Made by a program: the position numbers and the translations under genes. A stretch of DNA of 64,000 nt. It comes from a bacterium SCSIO 12741. Its GTDB lineage: Bacteria > Bacteroidota > Bacteroidia > Flavobacteriales_G > Salibacteraceae. Under the pieces are notes generated by a model. That model saw only the letters and a list, made by a program, of their open reading frames with translations. It was not told the origin of the DNA and made no database searches. The stretch is from contig CP073749.1 of the NCBI GenBank assembly GCA_024398055.1, positions 4,650,594 to 4,714,593 on the forward strand, written 5' to 3'. Positions 43,151-53,700 of this stretch are shown here, piece by piece (the stretch's first letter is position 1; every line of letters starts with the position of its first letter).

Positions 43151-46100
43151 GAGTACTTGATTTGGTGATACGACCAGGGCAAACGATCCAGTAAAACATC
43201 AAATGCCTTGGTTTCTACTTGAAGACGGACAAAGTCGTCCACTTCCTGAATTTTTCCTTCCCGCTGCAAAAAAGTTTGCCTCAGCCCATCAACACTGGTA
43301 CTTCCCAAGGCGTTCCACTGCTGAATAATGGCTTGAAGTAGTCCATCTGCCATCTCCTTCTCCTCTTTTTTCAGTTGCACGCGGTCTTCGATAGGCTTTA
43401 TGGCCTGTAGGCCGCAGAGGTATTTGTTGAGTAGCAAGTGATGTTCCACCGGATGCTCCTCACCTGTAACGATGTATTGCAGCAGATGCACCGCCCGATA
43501 GGCCGTTTTTTTGGATTTGAATTTATCTCCTTCCAGGTATTCCAATCGGGAAAAGAGTTGTGGTAAGTAGGGATTGAGGAGCACCAATCCCGCATTTCGA
43601 ATGAATGAGGCGGTTTCTAACGGTGACTCGTCCTCTTCCTCATCGGTGTATTCCGAATCTAAATCGTCTTCAGCCGTAGACTGATCAGAGTTTTCTTTTA
43701 ATGGCTGAGGCTTAAGTTCAGGCTGAAATCGCAACTGCTCCTGATTGATTTTCCATTCCTGCTGTGCAATCCTCTTCAATAGCTCGACTTTTAGGGGCTT
43801 CAGCGATTCTCCAATGGTGGATTGAGCGGAAACCATTTTCTGCATCCTCTCAACGATTTGTTCTGGCCTTGTTTTGGATTTTAGGCTTAACCACTCCAGA
43901 AAATCTGACATCCATCGAAAGCGATCAAAGGTCTGGCTTCCTCTGCGGAACAACCATTTTAAGAGAAACACGGTAACCTCCTGGCGACTGACCTTCCAAT
44001 GTCCCCAAACTTCTCCTTTGGACTCGGCTTCTTCCGACCATTTCAACCAGTGCTGTAGCCAGGAGGATTCCTGAGCACTTACCTGACTGCTCAAATAAGC
44101 CTGAAGGGCCTCAACATTGGCTAATCTTCGAGCCAGTTTGTTCCAATCCTTTCTACGAGCCGTTTCGCTTGCAATTTTTCTGGCTTCCTGTCGGATCCAC
44201 TTGAGGCGATGTTCGCGCATTCCTTTTTTCTTCCAGGCCAATTCCCATTGCTTATCCTCTTCTTCCCACAAGAAAGCTTCGAAGGTCCCAAAGCCCAAGG
44301 CCGGATCTAACTCCATAGCCCCATCTTCACTTTCCACCTGCCACTCCCGCACAAGATATTCCCGTACTCTATGACTCACCTCACTCTTATCCCCCAGTAA
44401 CTCTACTCTAACCCAACGATTCCAGCTTTCAGGATCCCATCCCAAATTTTGCCGCAGTCGATTGTGTAACCAGCGCATGGTACTTGCCGGACTCATAGCT
44501 CCTTTGCCAGCCGATTGATTCAATAAAGCCTCCCAAAAGCCAAGAACCGGATCGCCAGAAAACCAAAGATTCAATTCACCAGAGCTCACTCCGTTTTCCA
44601 TCAACGATTCACGCATCTGCAGCAATACCTCATGAAAAACCAACCAATCCTGGGATCGTTTTTCATGGCCTTTGAGCAATAAACGAACGATGGGTTCGGT
44701 CAATGTGGAATTAGAACTTTCCTCCATTGCTTCTACGAATCGGGAAAGAGCTGCGGGTTTCCAATCCGTTTGCAACAAACGATTGTAGAGAGCTGTGGGC
44801 TCATTTTTCAGCGTCTTCTTGAGTAATTCGTTGATACTAAGGTTCGACCAGTCCTTCCCCCACCAGGGCAATGATCCGGTGATGAGTAGATGGAGCAACA
44901 CATCCACTTGATTAACCTGGGAAGTCAGGAAATCTTTCTTTTCCAGAGACTCCGCCACAAAGTCGACCTTATCTCCTAAACTCTGCTTGAGCCATTTGAA
45001 CAAGGGATCCGATTTCCATTCCGGTTTTTCCAATACCTGAGCCAGGGATTGTTGATCGATGTGTTGCGTAGCTCGCCAATGTTGAACAAAAAATGCAGGC
45101 CATTGATCCGCCGGTTGATTACTTATAAGCCATTGAAAAACAAGGCTTCGCTCGGTTTCCGTCGCTTCTTTTTCGGAAACTCCAAAAGACCTTTGAAGGG
45201 CTACTAAAGACTTAAAGTATAAATTTCGGTTAAACTTATAATCAACTGAATAATAATTCAATAAAACAAAAATCCACTTCTTCTGAACGGCTATTTCTAA
45301 GGATTGATAAACCGCCATTAGTCGATCCGTATTTTCCGTTTTTCCCACAAGTACCGCAGGATCTTGCTCGAGGAGGAGGTTTACCCAAACGTTCAATTGA
45401 TCAATAGACCAGTGAGCCGGTCGAACCCGATCCGAATTCCGAAACTGAGCTTCCATCCAAAGCCTCATTTCAACCGATTCACGTTCCCGCCTAAAGATCG
45501 GCGCGTACTTAGGCCATTGCATTTCGACCCAAGCGATAGCCCGTGGATGAAGAACCTGATCCTGATGAACAATGGATTGCCAAAGCTGACGGAAACGCGC
45601 CGGTTGATCCTGAATGAGGTGTTCAACAAATTCAACCCAAGATTCTTCCGTCAAAGCCTGAAAAGCAGCAGGTAAGGAAGCATGTTTTAGAAAATAGCGA
45701 ATCTCATTCTCTCCTGGGCTCGCGGTTACTTCCTCCTTTCGGGCAGCCCAGGAAATCTTCATTCGCTTACCCAGTTCTCTTTGCTGCAGTAGATATTTCC
45801 ACAGAGTCCAGAAGGATCTTCCAGTAGGACGTCCCTGATGCCATTGGGCGCTCATTTCCTTCCATTCTTTTAGGAATCGTAGCCCTTCCATGTTTCGAAA
45901 TAGCTTTTGCCAGGTAGTCCGATCTTTGTCAACCCTTCGTTGTACTTCCGCAGAAGCCTTCCAGGATTCAAATTCCGTGTAAGACCAGTTTAACCAATCT
46001 CGTTCTCCTACATAAAGTAGTTCTTCCCAATCTTCAGAACTTATAGTCCCCTGCTCTATTTCAGAACGTTTGCGAACCTGCCAGGTCAATCCCTTGGGTA

Positions 46101-47208
46101 ATTCTTTGTTGGCTCGTTTAAAAGCTTCATACAATCTGGCCTCTTCTGCCTTCGATGATTCCGCCTGTCGCATTAGGCCCTTGGATCGAATCCATTTTTG
46201 AAAAGCAGTAACTGAATCTTCCTTACCCTGAAGATCTTCCTTCCCTCTAATCGATTCTTTGGAGAGTCTCCTTAAAGATTTCCGACTCAAGTTGCTTTTA
46301 CTGGCCTCATTCTTTTGCTCCTCCAGCTTCAATTCCTTTAGAATATGAATCAAAGAGTCATAGGCAGGACTGGCATCTTCTTGTCGGATGAGACCATGCA
46401 GGTAGTCCAACACCTCAGCGTAAACCAAATGGTAGAAATCAGCCATTTGTCGGATTTGGCTGGCCACGAAAGTCTTTCGGTCAAAATGAGATCCCTTTTC
46501 CACCAACAAATAATGAAGTACAAACTGCCACAGTCGGCGATTAAAGGTTTCCGAATCTTCTTGAACCACCGGTTGCGTTCGATGCTGTTCACGAGACTCA
46601 TCCATCAAAGCGAAAATGCTCTCGGCTCCGGAGGGTTCCAGAGATCGAACCAAGGAGCGAAGGGTTCTATCCTCAAAATGAAAGGCCAATCGAGCCCTCA
46701 CCACTTCCTTTTGCCCCCAATCGCGGATTCGTTCAAGCAATTCAGTCTTGTTGTCGTTCAATTGGTTTTGGAGTTCTTCATCGGGATTATAATCCAGTTC
46801 ATGAACACCCCACGGTAGGCTTCCAGTGAGTAGATAATGCCCCAGCCAAGCCAATCGATCCGGTTTTAGGAATTCACCTTCCTCTCCCGTACTCACCTCA
46901 GGTAAAGGCAATTCCAGTGCTTCTCGTTCTTGGTACTTTTCCAGAAAGAGGGCCAACTCACGAGACACCTGTTGGATCAAGTCGTCCTCCAGGTGGTCCA
47001 GGCGCAGGGGATCCAAATTCAATTGGACTTGATTAAAATACCAGGTTTTACCCTGGGGAGAATACCGATCTAAAACTTGCTCTATAGCCCTTTTTAGCTG
47101 AGCTTGACCGATTCGACTAATTCGATCCTGAATAGACGTATTCAATTCCTCAGAAGGAATGTCCAACTCCATTCGTTGGGTATAGATTCTATGTGTTTCC
47201 TCCGGCAC
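43105..47208 (-). CDS. eCIS tape-measure-family protein (CIS_TMP, Afp14-like)
   Basis: The 1367-residue protein has the N-terminal signature of the contractile-injection-system tape-measure family (HRIYTQRMELDIPSEELN, then PQGKTWYFNQVQLNLDPL). It also has the matching C-terminal block (GLVLLNPYLPQLFSRLEYL, then RAVHLLQYIVTGEEHP). The long middle is helical and rich in Trp, Glu and Arg. These proteins are believed to set tube and sheath length. It overlaps the baseplate gene upstream by 20 bases and the ATPase downstream by 46, so translation is coupled. Confidence 0.88.
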   Translation of the reverse strand: MPEETHRIYTQRMELDIPSEELNTSIQDRISRIGQAQLKRAIEQVLDRYSPQGKTWYFNQVQLNLDPLRLDHLEDDLIQQVSRELALFLEKYQEREALELPLPEVSTGEEGEFLKPDRLAWLGHYLLTGSLPWGVHELDYNPDEELQNQLNDNKTELLERIRDWGQKEVVRARLAFHFEDRTLRSLVRSLEPSGAESIFALMDESREQHRTQPVVQEDSETFNRRLWQFVLHYLLVEKGSHFDRKTFVASQIRQMADFYHLVYAEVLDYLHGLIRQEDASPAYDSLIHILKELKLEEQKNEASKSNLSRKSLRRLSKESIRGKEDLQGKEDSVTAFQKWIRSKGLMRQAESSKAEEARLYEAFKRANKELPKGLTWQVRKRSEIEQGTISSEDWEELLYVGERDWLNWSYTEFESWKASAEVQRRVDKDRTTWQKLFRNMEGLRFLKEWKEMSAQWHQGRPTGRSFWTLWKYLLQQRELGKRMKISWAARKEEVTASPGENEIRYFLKHASLPAAFQALTEESWVEFVEHLIQDQPARFRQLWQSIVHQDQVLHPRAIAWVEMQWPKYAPIFRRERESVEMRLWMEAQFRNSDRVRPAHWSIDQLNVWVNLLLEQDPAVLVGKTENTDRLMAVYQSLEIAVQKKWIFVLLNYYSVDYKFNRNLYFKSLVALQRSFGVSEKEATETERSLVFQWLISNQPADQWPAFFVQHWRATQHIDQQSLAQVLEKPEWKSDPLFKWLKQSLGDKVDFVAESLEKKDFLTSQVNQVDVLLHLLITGSLPWWGKDWSNLSINELLKKTLKNEPTALYNRLLQTDWKPAALSRFVEAMEESSNSTLTEPIVRLLLKGHEKRSQDWLVFHEVLLQMRESLMENGVSSGELNLWFSGDPVLGFWEALLNQSAGKGAMSPASTMRWLHNRLRQNLGWDPESWNRWVRVELLGDKSEVSHRVREYLVREWQVESEDGAMELDPALGFGTFEAFLWEEEDKQWELAWKKKGMREHRLKWIRQEARKIASETARRKDWNKLARRLANVEALQAYLSSQVSAQESSWLQHWLKWSEEAESKGEVWGHWKVSRQEVTVFLLKWLFRRGSQTFDRFRWMSDFLEWLSLKSKTRPEQIVERMQKMVSAQSTIGESLKPLKVELLKRIAQQEWKINQEQLRFQPELKPQPLKENSDQSTAEDDLDSEYTDEEEDESPLETASFIRNAGLVLLNPYLPQLFSRLEYLEGDKFKSKKTAYRAVHLLQYIVTGEEHPVEHHLLLNKYLCGLQAIKPIEDRVQLKKEEKEMADGLLQAIIQQWNALGSTSVDGLRQTFLQREGKIQEVDDFVRLQVETKAFDVLLDRLPWSYHQIKYSWMKRMLFTEWRQKA

Positions 47209-49783
47209 TTTTAACTATCGTATTTGATCCGCGCTGTTGGGAGAAGGATTTCAGGTAGTTCATGATCCGCTCGCTAAGCACATTCAAGGTTTCATTCGCC
47301 GGACCACCGTGTAAGGCTTGTGCCCATTGTTCGTAATCCTTTTCAAAATCACGCATCATTTCCAGATCCAACCAATAACAGCGTGCGAGCAAATGGGCTG
47401 GAACCAGAGATTGAACCGTCTCCATAACCAGAGAACGGAAGCTTTCGTTTTGAAAACGAGCAGGCCAGGATGGAAAAACAAAACTCAATTGGCCATAGAA
47501 AAAGGGATCTTCGGGATCTACGTTCGAGCTTGGTACTTTTTTAGGGGTAACCGGATCCGGTGTGCCTGATTGGCCTTCTTCTGGTCCGGTGGTGGATTGC
47601 ACGACTTCCAATTCTGGCTTAAGCAAAATGTGCTCCACCAGAAATAGCCCTTCAGACTTAACACTTACTTGAATCAGAAACTGAATAAGGCGCTGCCTAA
47701 GCTGCCTCGCTTTGGCCCGAGATTCACATTGCTTAAGCTTGAGCCACCTCCCCTTTTCCTTCAATTGCAGCAGCAGATCGAAACGATTGTTTTCCAGGGG
47801 ATCTCTAAAAATACGGTAGTTAGTTCGATCTACGCCATTGAAAAGCACTTGATTGAGCACATCCGGTGACGGAGAAGTAAATAGCATTCGCTCCGCATTG
47901 GGATCCAATTGAAAATCCTCCGACCACATGGCTTCCACATTAATGATCTCAATATGAGTGGAATCATCCTCGAGCAGTTCACCATCCCAGGTTTCGGTAT
48001 TCATGGTATCCACTTCGGTTCTAACTTGAAACAAGCTAAATCCCGATTTATCCACCACATCTACCAGCGATCTGTTTTTGTGGTTTTGAATGAGCAGAAG
48101 TCGGCATAAACGTTCATGGATACCCGCTACATTGTTCGTATCCCAGCTGTTCTTATTCAAATCAATTCCTCGGGCACGGTTTCTACTCAGGCTCACATAC
48201 TCCCTTAGAAAGGCCGTTTTATAGCGGATCATTACTTTTTCAAACTTCTCGGGCGTGTAGTAGTAATTGAACTTGGAGAGTGAATATTCCCGGAATGACT
48301 CTCCAAATCGAGCGAGCAGGTTGTCGAGAAAGGCGTTTCTACGTTGGCCAAAGTCATCGAACTGGCTTCGAATTTTCTCCAGCTCCTGATCCAACCATTC
48401 TTTCGCCTGCTGGCGTTTTGCAGCGGTAGAATGGACTTCAGGAGCATCCTCGTTTTTCAATACTTCCCAAAAGCGAGGCACTTCTTCTGGAGCCTGAAAG
48501 TAGTTGGATTGGTCCACATCCTCAATCGAGAAAAGTTTTTTGAGCTCAGAGGTTTGCTTGAGGAAATTGGCAAAGATCTGGTCATAAAACATGAGATAAG
48601 CCTTGAGCTGATGAGCTGCCGAACGAGTAGATAAGGAAGCATCTGGCCCCATGCCAAAGCTCCCAATGTTGTAGATCGTAGGAAAATCGTTTTGGAAGGA
48701 ATAGTAGTTCGACACATCGCGGTATTGCCCCTGAGGCAGATCCTTGCCCGTTTTTTGCGATTCAATTTGATAACTCCGGTTGCGTTGAGCCCGAATTCGG
48801 TTTAGCCCTTCTTTCACCAGGTTATTATTCAATACAATGGGCACATTCTTGACCAGAAACTGAACCCCGGATTTTTGAGAAGTAAACATTTCGTAATCCC
48901 GGAGCTTCGGTACAAAATTGGGACTCTTGAAAACTCCCGTAATGGGCTGTCCATCCAGAAACAGTTTGAAATCGTGAATGCTCTTTACCCCTTCTACATT
49001 GATTAGCCGTTTGATCAAATCACTCAGGTCAAACTCATCGCGAAAGGGCTGTAGCTCCGAATCGATGATGTGCCCATGCTTCATCACCGGGCCGCTGTAC
49101 AAGCTTTCCTTGGAATACCCTTTAGCCAACATCTCTGCAGCCGAATAAAAGCGTGGTGATGGATTAAAAAATCGTTCTATTCGATATAGAAAGTGCGCCA
49201 TCACCAATTCGGCACGGGTATTTTCATTGATATGGATCTGACAGGATACGCCCACTTCTTTCCGCGGTAGAACTTCCACTTTACCCAAGGATTCAGAAAG
49301 ATTGCGAACCAGATTATAGGATTTTCGGGCTTTGGACTTTACCCGTTTTTCGTACCCCACCGGTACAGAATCGTTGAGCAGAAGCCAAACGTTTTTCTCC
49401 CCCAGGTTCTTTCCCTTCTCTACCCAGGCATTGTTTACCTCATTGAGTGCGTCGATCAGGTATTTTCGCAAGTCCTGGTTGTTGACCGGATTAACTGGAT
49501 AGATTTCATCCGGCGGATAGAAAGCATTGTCACCGGCCTTAAGTTTTTCTCCGGGCGTACTCACCAAAATATCTTCTACCGGATACTGGGTTCGATAGGC
49601 CATATCCGTCACAGCATAGCAAAGACTCTCGAGAATAGTAACACCGGGATCATGCTCATTGTAATCCGTCCATATATCGCTGGAAAACTTTTGGGTAAAG
49701 GAAATCGCCATTTGCCGCAGCTTGCGGTAGTCGAAGATCAATTCCTTATCAACCTTGGCGGGTATGGTTTGAGATTCTTTCAC
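47189..49783 (-). CDS. eCIS baseplate wedge protein (Afp12-like)
   Basis: The 864-residue protein carries, near its N-terminus, the pattern IWTDYNEHDPGVTILESLCY and AVTDMAYRTQYPVEDIL, typical of the large second baseplate protein of eCIS. It has no signal peptide or membrane segment. Its ATG overlaps the stop of the 71-residue gene (ATGA). With the J-type protein it should form the wedges around the spike; this role follows from the family and the gene order. Confidence 0.85.
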   Translation of the reverse strand: MKESQTIPAKVDKELIFDYRKLRQMAISFTQKFSSDIWTDYNEHDPGVTILESLCYAVTDMAYRTQYPVEDILVSTPGEKLKAGDNAFYPPDEIYPVNPVNNQDLRKYLIDALNEVNNAWVEKGKNLGEKNVWLLLNDSVPVGYEKRVKSKARKSYNLVRNLSESLGKVEVLPRKEVGVSCQIHINENTRAELVMAHFLYRIERFFNPSPRFYSAAEMLAKGYSKESLYSGPVMKHGHIIDSELQPFRDEFDLSDLIKRLINVEGVKSIHDFKLFLDGQPITGVFKSPNFVPKLRDYEMFTSQKSGVQFLVKNVPIVLNNNLVKEGLNRIRAQRNRSYQIESQKTGKDLPQGQYRDVSNYYSFQNDFPTIYNIGSFGMGPDASLSTRSAAHQLKAYLMFYDQIFANFLKQTSELKKLFSIEDVDQSNYFQAPEEVPRFWEVLKNEDAPEVHSTAAKRQQAKEWLDQELEKIRSQFDDFGQRRNAFLDNLLARFGESFREYSLSKFNYYYTPEKFEKVMIRYKTAFLREYVSLSRNRARGIDLNKNSWDTNNVAGIHERLCRLLLIQNHKNRSLVDVVDKSGFSLFQVRTEVDTMNTETWDGELLEDDSTHIEIINVEAMWSEDFQLDPNAERMLFTSPSPDVLNQVLFNGVDRTNYRIFRDPLENNRFDLLLQLKEKGRWLKLKQCESRAKARQLRQRLIQFLIQVSVKSEGLFLVEHILLKPELEVVQSTTGPEEGQSGTPDPVTPKKVPSSNVDPEDPFFYGQLSFVFPSWPARFQNESFRSLVMETVQSLVPAHLLARCYWLDLEMMRDFEKDYEQWAQALHGGPANETLNVLSERIMNYLKSFSQQRGSNTIVKSAGGNT

Positions 49784-49995
49784 TGCTCTTGCTGCGATCC
49801 TGGGTTAAATGCGTTGTTTCTTTGGTATTGTTCGTTGGCCTGTTCATGCAACTTGCCTATCAATTCAAAAACCTCTGAAAAAGGACGGTCACCCAAGGCC
49901 TTAAAAATCAAATTAGCCTCATCTACAGTAAGGGTAAACAGGATTTTCTTTCGGGTTGCAGGAACCTGCTTGGAGGACTTATTTAGCGCTTTCAT
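49780..49995 (-). CDS. Small eCIS-associated protein, 71 aa
   Basis: This short basic-then-helical protein (KKILFTLTVDEANLIFKAL, then FELIGKLHEQANEQYQ) overlaps the stop of the fibre-like gene by 17 bases and the start of the baseplate gene by four. The conserved packing shows that it belongs to the operon. The product is not recognised; a structural or chaperone role in the baseplate is possible. Confidence 0.75.
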   Translation of the reverse strand: MKALNKSSKQVPATRKKILFTLTVDEANLIFKALGDRPFSEVFELIGKLHEQANEQYQRNNAFNPGSQQEQ

Positions 49996-50778
49996 TGGCC
50001 TTCTTTTTTATAGGTGTAGCAACAGTTTGATTATCTGAATCGTCCCAAATCTTGGTCACGTTGTATTGAATAAGTCGGTTTGCTCCGTAGTTGCACCGGG
50101 TTTTTATTTCCAGGGAATAGTTGTCCAGCTCACCAGTCCATCTCAGGTTTAGTCGATTCCACCACGGTCCGTACCAGGCCTGGGTCTTTCGAATTTTGTT
50201 GTGTGAATTGCCATAGGTACTCAAAGCCAAAGCGTGCATCAAAGCGTACTTCCCCTTCTTGGGGTTCCGGCAGCCTTAGCCACTACTTCAAACCCCTGGC
50301 AGCCGGTGAGTTTAGACACTATCGGGTGCCATTTACCGTCGGCCGGCACGGTTCCTTTGGCAAAGGTTCCTAATCGACCATCCAGTCCTGCCATTCCGGT
50401 TACGTGCAAGGGGTATTCCGGATTTTCGTTGGCCACGCCTAAAAATCCACCCTGCTTGAGGTAGAGCAAACTCTTATCCGTTTTACCGTCCATAAACCGC
50501 AATCCAAATTGATCGTTCGCCTGATTTAGCTGAACCGACCAGGCCGGTTTTAAGTCATCAATTTTGCGGTAAAAACTCAACAAACTCTCCGATGATTCGC
50601 CTTCCGGAGAAAGCATAAGTCCATTTTGCATGTCCTTGGAAAATCCGTCATCTACTTTGTTTACCGTAGATTCAATTAACTCGGCAAAACTCTTCTGAGT
50701 CGGTTTTACACCGTTCTTAAACAACTGCTTGAGCGAAGCTCGATTGAACAGTTTTCCGGTTATGTCATCATTTGCCAT
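49979..50778 (-). pseudogene. eCIS fibre-like protein gene, frameshifted as given
   Basis: The first frame (from the ATG at 50778) gives 179 residues with fibre-like repeats (GFLGVANENPEYPLHVTG, then GLDGRLGTFAKGTVPADGKW) and stops at a TGA at 50241-50239. A second frame continues as KKGKYALMHALALSTYG, TQAWYGPWWNRLNLRWTG and IKTRCNYGANR to 49979. Restoring one base near 50262-50272 would join them into about 266 residues. I believe similar joined proteins occur in eCIS loci, possibly as surface or target-contact parts, but this is from memory. The one-base loss may be real or an assembly error. Confidence 0.78.
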
Positions 50779-50783
50779 AATTG

Positions 50784-53700
50784 CTAAAAGTTTTTATCCA
50801 GTACCAAAACATAGTTCTTCTTGGGATCCGTCGCACCCTGAGCCCCACTCCTGATAAGTGGTGGTTTTTCAGGATGACTGCCAATGATAAAATCGGCACC
50901 AATGGTCATATCCGAGATCGACAGCGGACTCGGTTCTTCGTATTTCTCTTGAGAAATCACCTCAATCTGATGCTGGTTGGAAGCTACCAAAACAGCCCAG
51001 GGCGCTGAGGGTCTTATTTCTGCGTAGTCAATATTTTTTGCTGCGGTATCGTAGTACCCGTATAGGTTTTCTTCTTTCGGAAAAATCTGAATAACCGAAA
51101 AGCTCGTCACGTACTTTACGTACTCCTGCCGCTGTATCAATCCCAGCAACACGTCTTTTTGGATACCCTGATTGGTCTGCGGAACTGCCGATTGATCCAC
51201 CATCCAGGGAGAAACAAATTCGCGAATGGCTTGATTCAACAATTCCAGGAAATGTCCGTCAGAACCAGATTCGGTAAAGCAGATGTTACATTTAATGAGC
51301 AGTTCCTCATACAGTGGGTTTCTTACCGTGATATTCAGATTGGGAGCTGCCAAGGGTTGAATGAACCGTTTTATGGCATCCAACTCAAAAGAACTGGCCT
51401 GAAACTGACTTAGGTTTGTTGGCTCCAGCACCTTAGGCACCACCATGATCACGATTTCACCCGGTTTTAGCCATCCCGGACATTGGGTAGGCGTTACACA
51501 CCTAACGTTGTAGATTTCCTGAAACTCTTGCAGAATCAAGCGTTCGAAATCACGGCGGGTAATGGCTCTATTTTTATGCCCAAGCACCTCACTTACCCGA
51601 ACGTAGTATTCCTGATCGGTTTCTGCCCCACCACCGCCAAAGGATGAAAAGGGCTGAACCAAAGAATCCAGGTTGGGAAATTTTTGAACGGGCTGGGTAA
51701 TTTTTCCAGCTGGAAGTACTGGCGGTTCTTTCGAAGTAATACTTCCTTGCCTGATAGCTTCAATCCCCTGGGTGGACACATACAATACATTTCCTACCGG
51801 CTTGGTTTCGTCGACCAGTACGGCTCTAAACCAATACTTCTCATGAGGCATGAGGGAATTGTTAAAGGAAATATCACGGGGCAATTGCAGCTGAATTACT
51901 CCTGAATTTTGAAATCCACGGGTACCATCCATCAATAGATGATCCGGGTGAAGGTCCATCCATCGGTCATCGGTTAGGTATTGCCATTGAATAACCAGTG
52001 GTGGAGTTCCGGCAATGGATGAGGGTACGGAAGCTATTTCCAGGTAAATGTTTACCGCCTCACCGGGCTGAAGCTTCTCCAGTCCAAGAAACAGATAGCC
52101 TTTGCCATTGTAATGTGGAAACCAGAAATCGTTTTCAGAAACGCCGTTGGAGAATACCTGATGGTTGCCAAAAGGGTGAATGTGGTAGAGCGAAGCCCGG
52201 CTGTTGTAGCCGCTTTTCATTCCCACACCCGGAGCGACTTCTATGGTTTGCTCAGCGCTGTAGCTCAATGAAAAACCAGAGGCCTTGGGCTCAAAAGGTT
52301 TTGAAAGAACAACGGGTGGTTGTTTGCCCTTGTTCTGAATGTTTTCCATAGCAATGCGAGTCAGTATTTCTGGGTACTTCTCGCTGCCAAAGGCCTCCAT
52401 AGGTGCACAAAGGCTCAATTTAAAGAATCCGGATTGCTGCAAGGAATTATACACCTCCTGATCGGTCAGGTTGTCCAGGTAATTGTATCTGAGTAAATCC
52501 AAATCCAGCGATGTCATTTCCGTATCCCGGCTGAGGAAGGTTTGATCCTTGCTCCGATAAGTGGCAAATAAGGGGAAGCGCTGACGTATATTTCGCTCAG
52601 GCTCCCAGCTATAGTTACTCAATACACTTATGTCTACCTGAAAGCTTTCATCGGTAATTCCGAGACCGTAATTTTCGTAGTACTTGGTTAAACCGCCCGC
52701 TGTTTCGGGCAAATTCATCCACTGAAATTTCAGGTTCAGGCTGTTTAGTTTTTTAGCGAAAAGCTCAGGATAACCGAAATAGAACGACGATTCAATCTGA
52801 GCATTCACCCCAAAAACAGAAAAGGGACTTCCGGTCACAATTTTTCCCAGGTCGTTGTACAGGTTCAACTTGTCCACCTGCTCCACCTCTACGTTGATTT
52901 GAACCTGATCGAGAACGAGATCACAGATCAATGAATAAGGATTGTAGACCGATTTTTGATTGAGCATCAACTTGATACTTGGATGCTCAGATTCTTCATA
53001 AACCGTGGTAGGCTTGCCCGCAAAACGGGTTAATGGCGCCGAACTCGCTGAAAGAATGAATTCAATAGAAAGTGTATTGGGAACCTCTTGAGGAAGTCCC
53101 ATCCGATATACGGGAATACTCTCCCATACTTTGCCACTGGTATAACTAAGATCGAAGGTGGAGGCAAAAAAGTGACTTACCAGAAACGCTTCGGAACTAC
53201 GCGAATCCTTGACCATTTGGCTAATCTTCTGATCCATTTTCTGGAAAGATGCCGGATTGAACTTGAGCAAAATCTGAACCTTTCGAATGCCTGTTTCCAA
53301 ACGAAGAACCGGTGCCGAAAGGACCCAACCTAAATCACTTTGGGGATTAACTCCCGCCATACTGGAGCGCAGATGGTAGTTTTCTCCAAAAGGCGCCCAG
53401 CCCTCTGCTGGATCCACTTCTTTGGGTTGAACAATGGCACCGTAGATACTGGTGGTCATTCCCTCGCTATACAAAGGTTCGATGAAGGTATTAGTGGCCA
53501 ATATCAAGGTGCGGATATCGGTAATTTCGGCATGATTGACCAACAAATCGGTGAGGGTGGCGAATTCTACATCCTGACCCTGAGCATCTTTTCCTGCGGC
53601 TAAGAGAGTTCCCTTGGGCACCCAGGTAGGAGGCGCTCCTTTCCGCAGCGGCAAGGATAGAAAAACGCGATCAGCCGTACCGGGTTGAATTTGCTGATCG

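Noticed and set aside
43764-46818. Plus-strand open frames opposite the tape-measure gene
   Set aside because: They are shadows of a long continuous coding frame with conserved tape-measure ends and have no recognisable domains.
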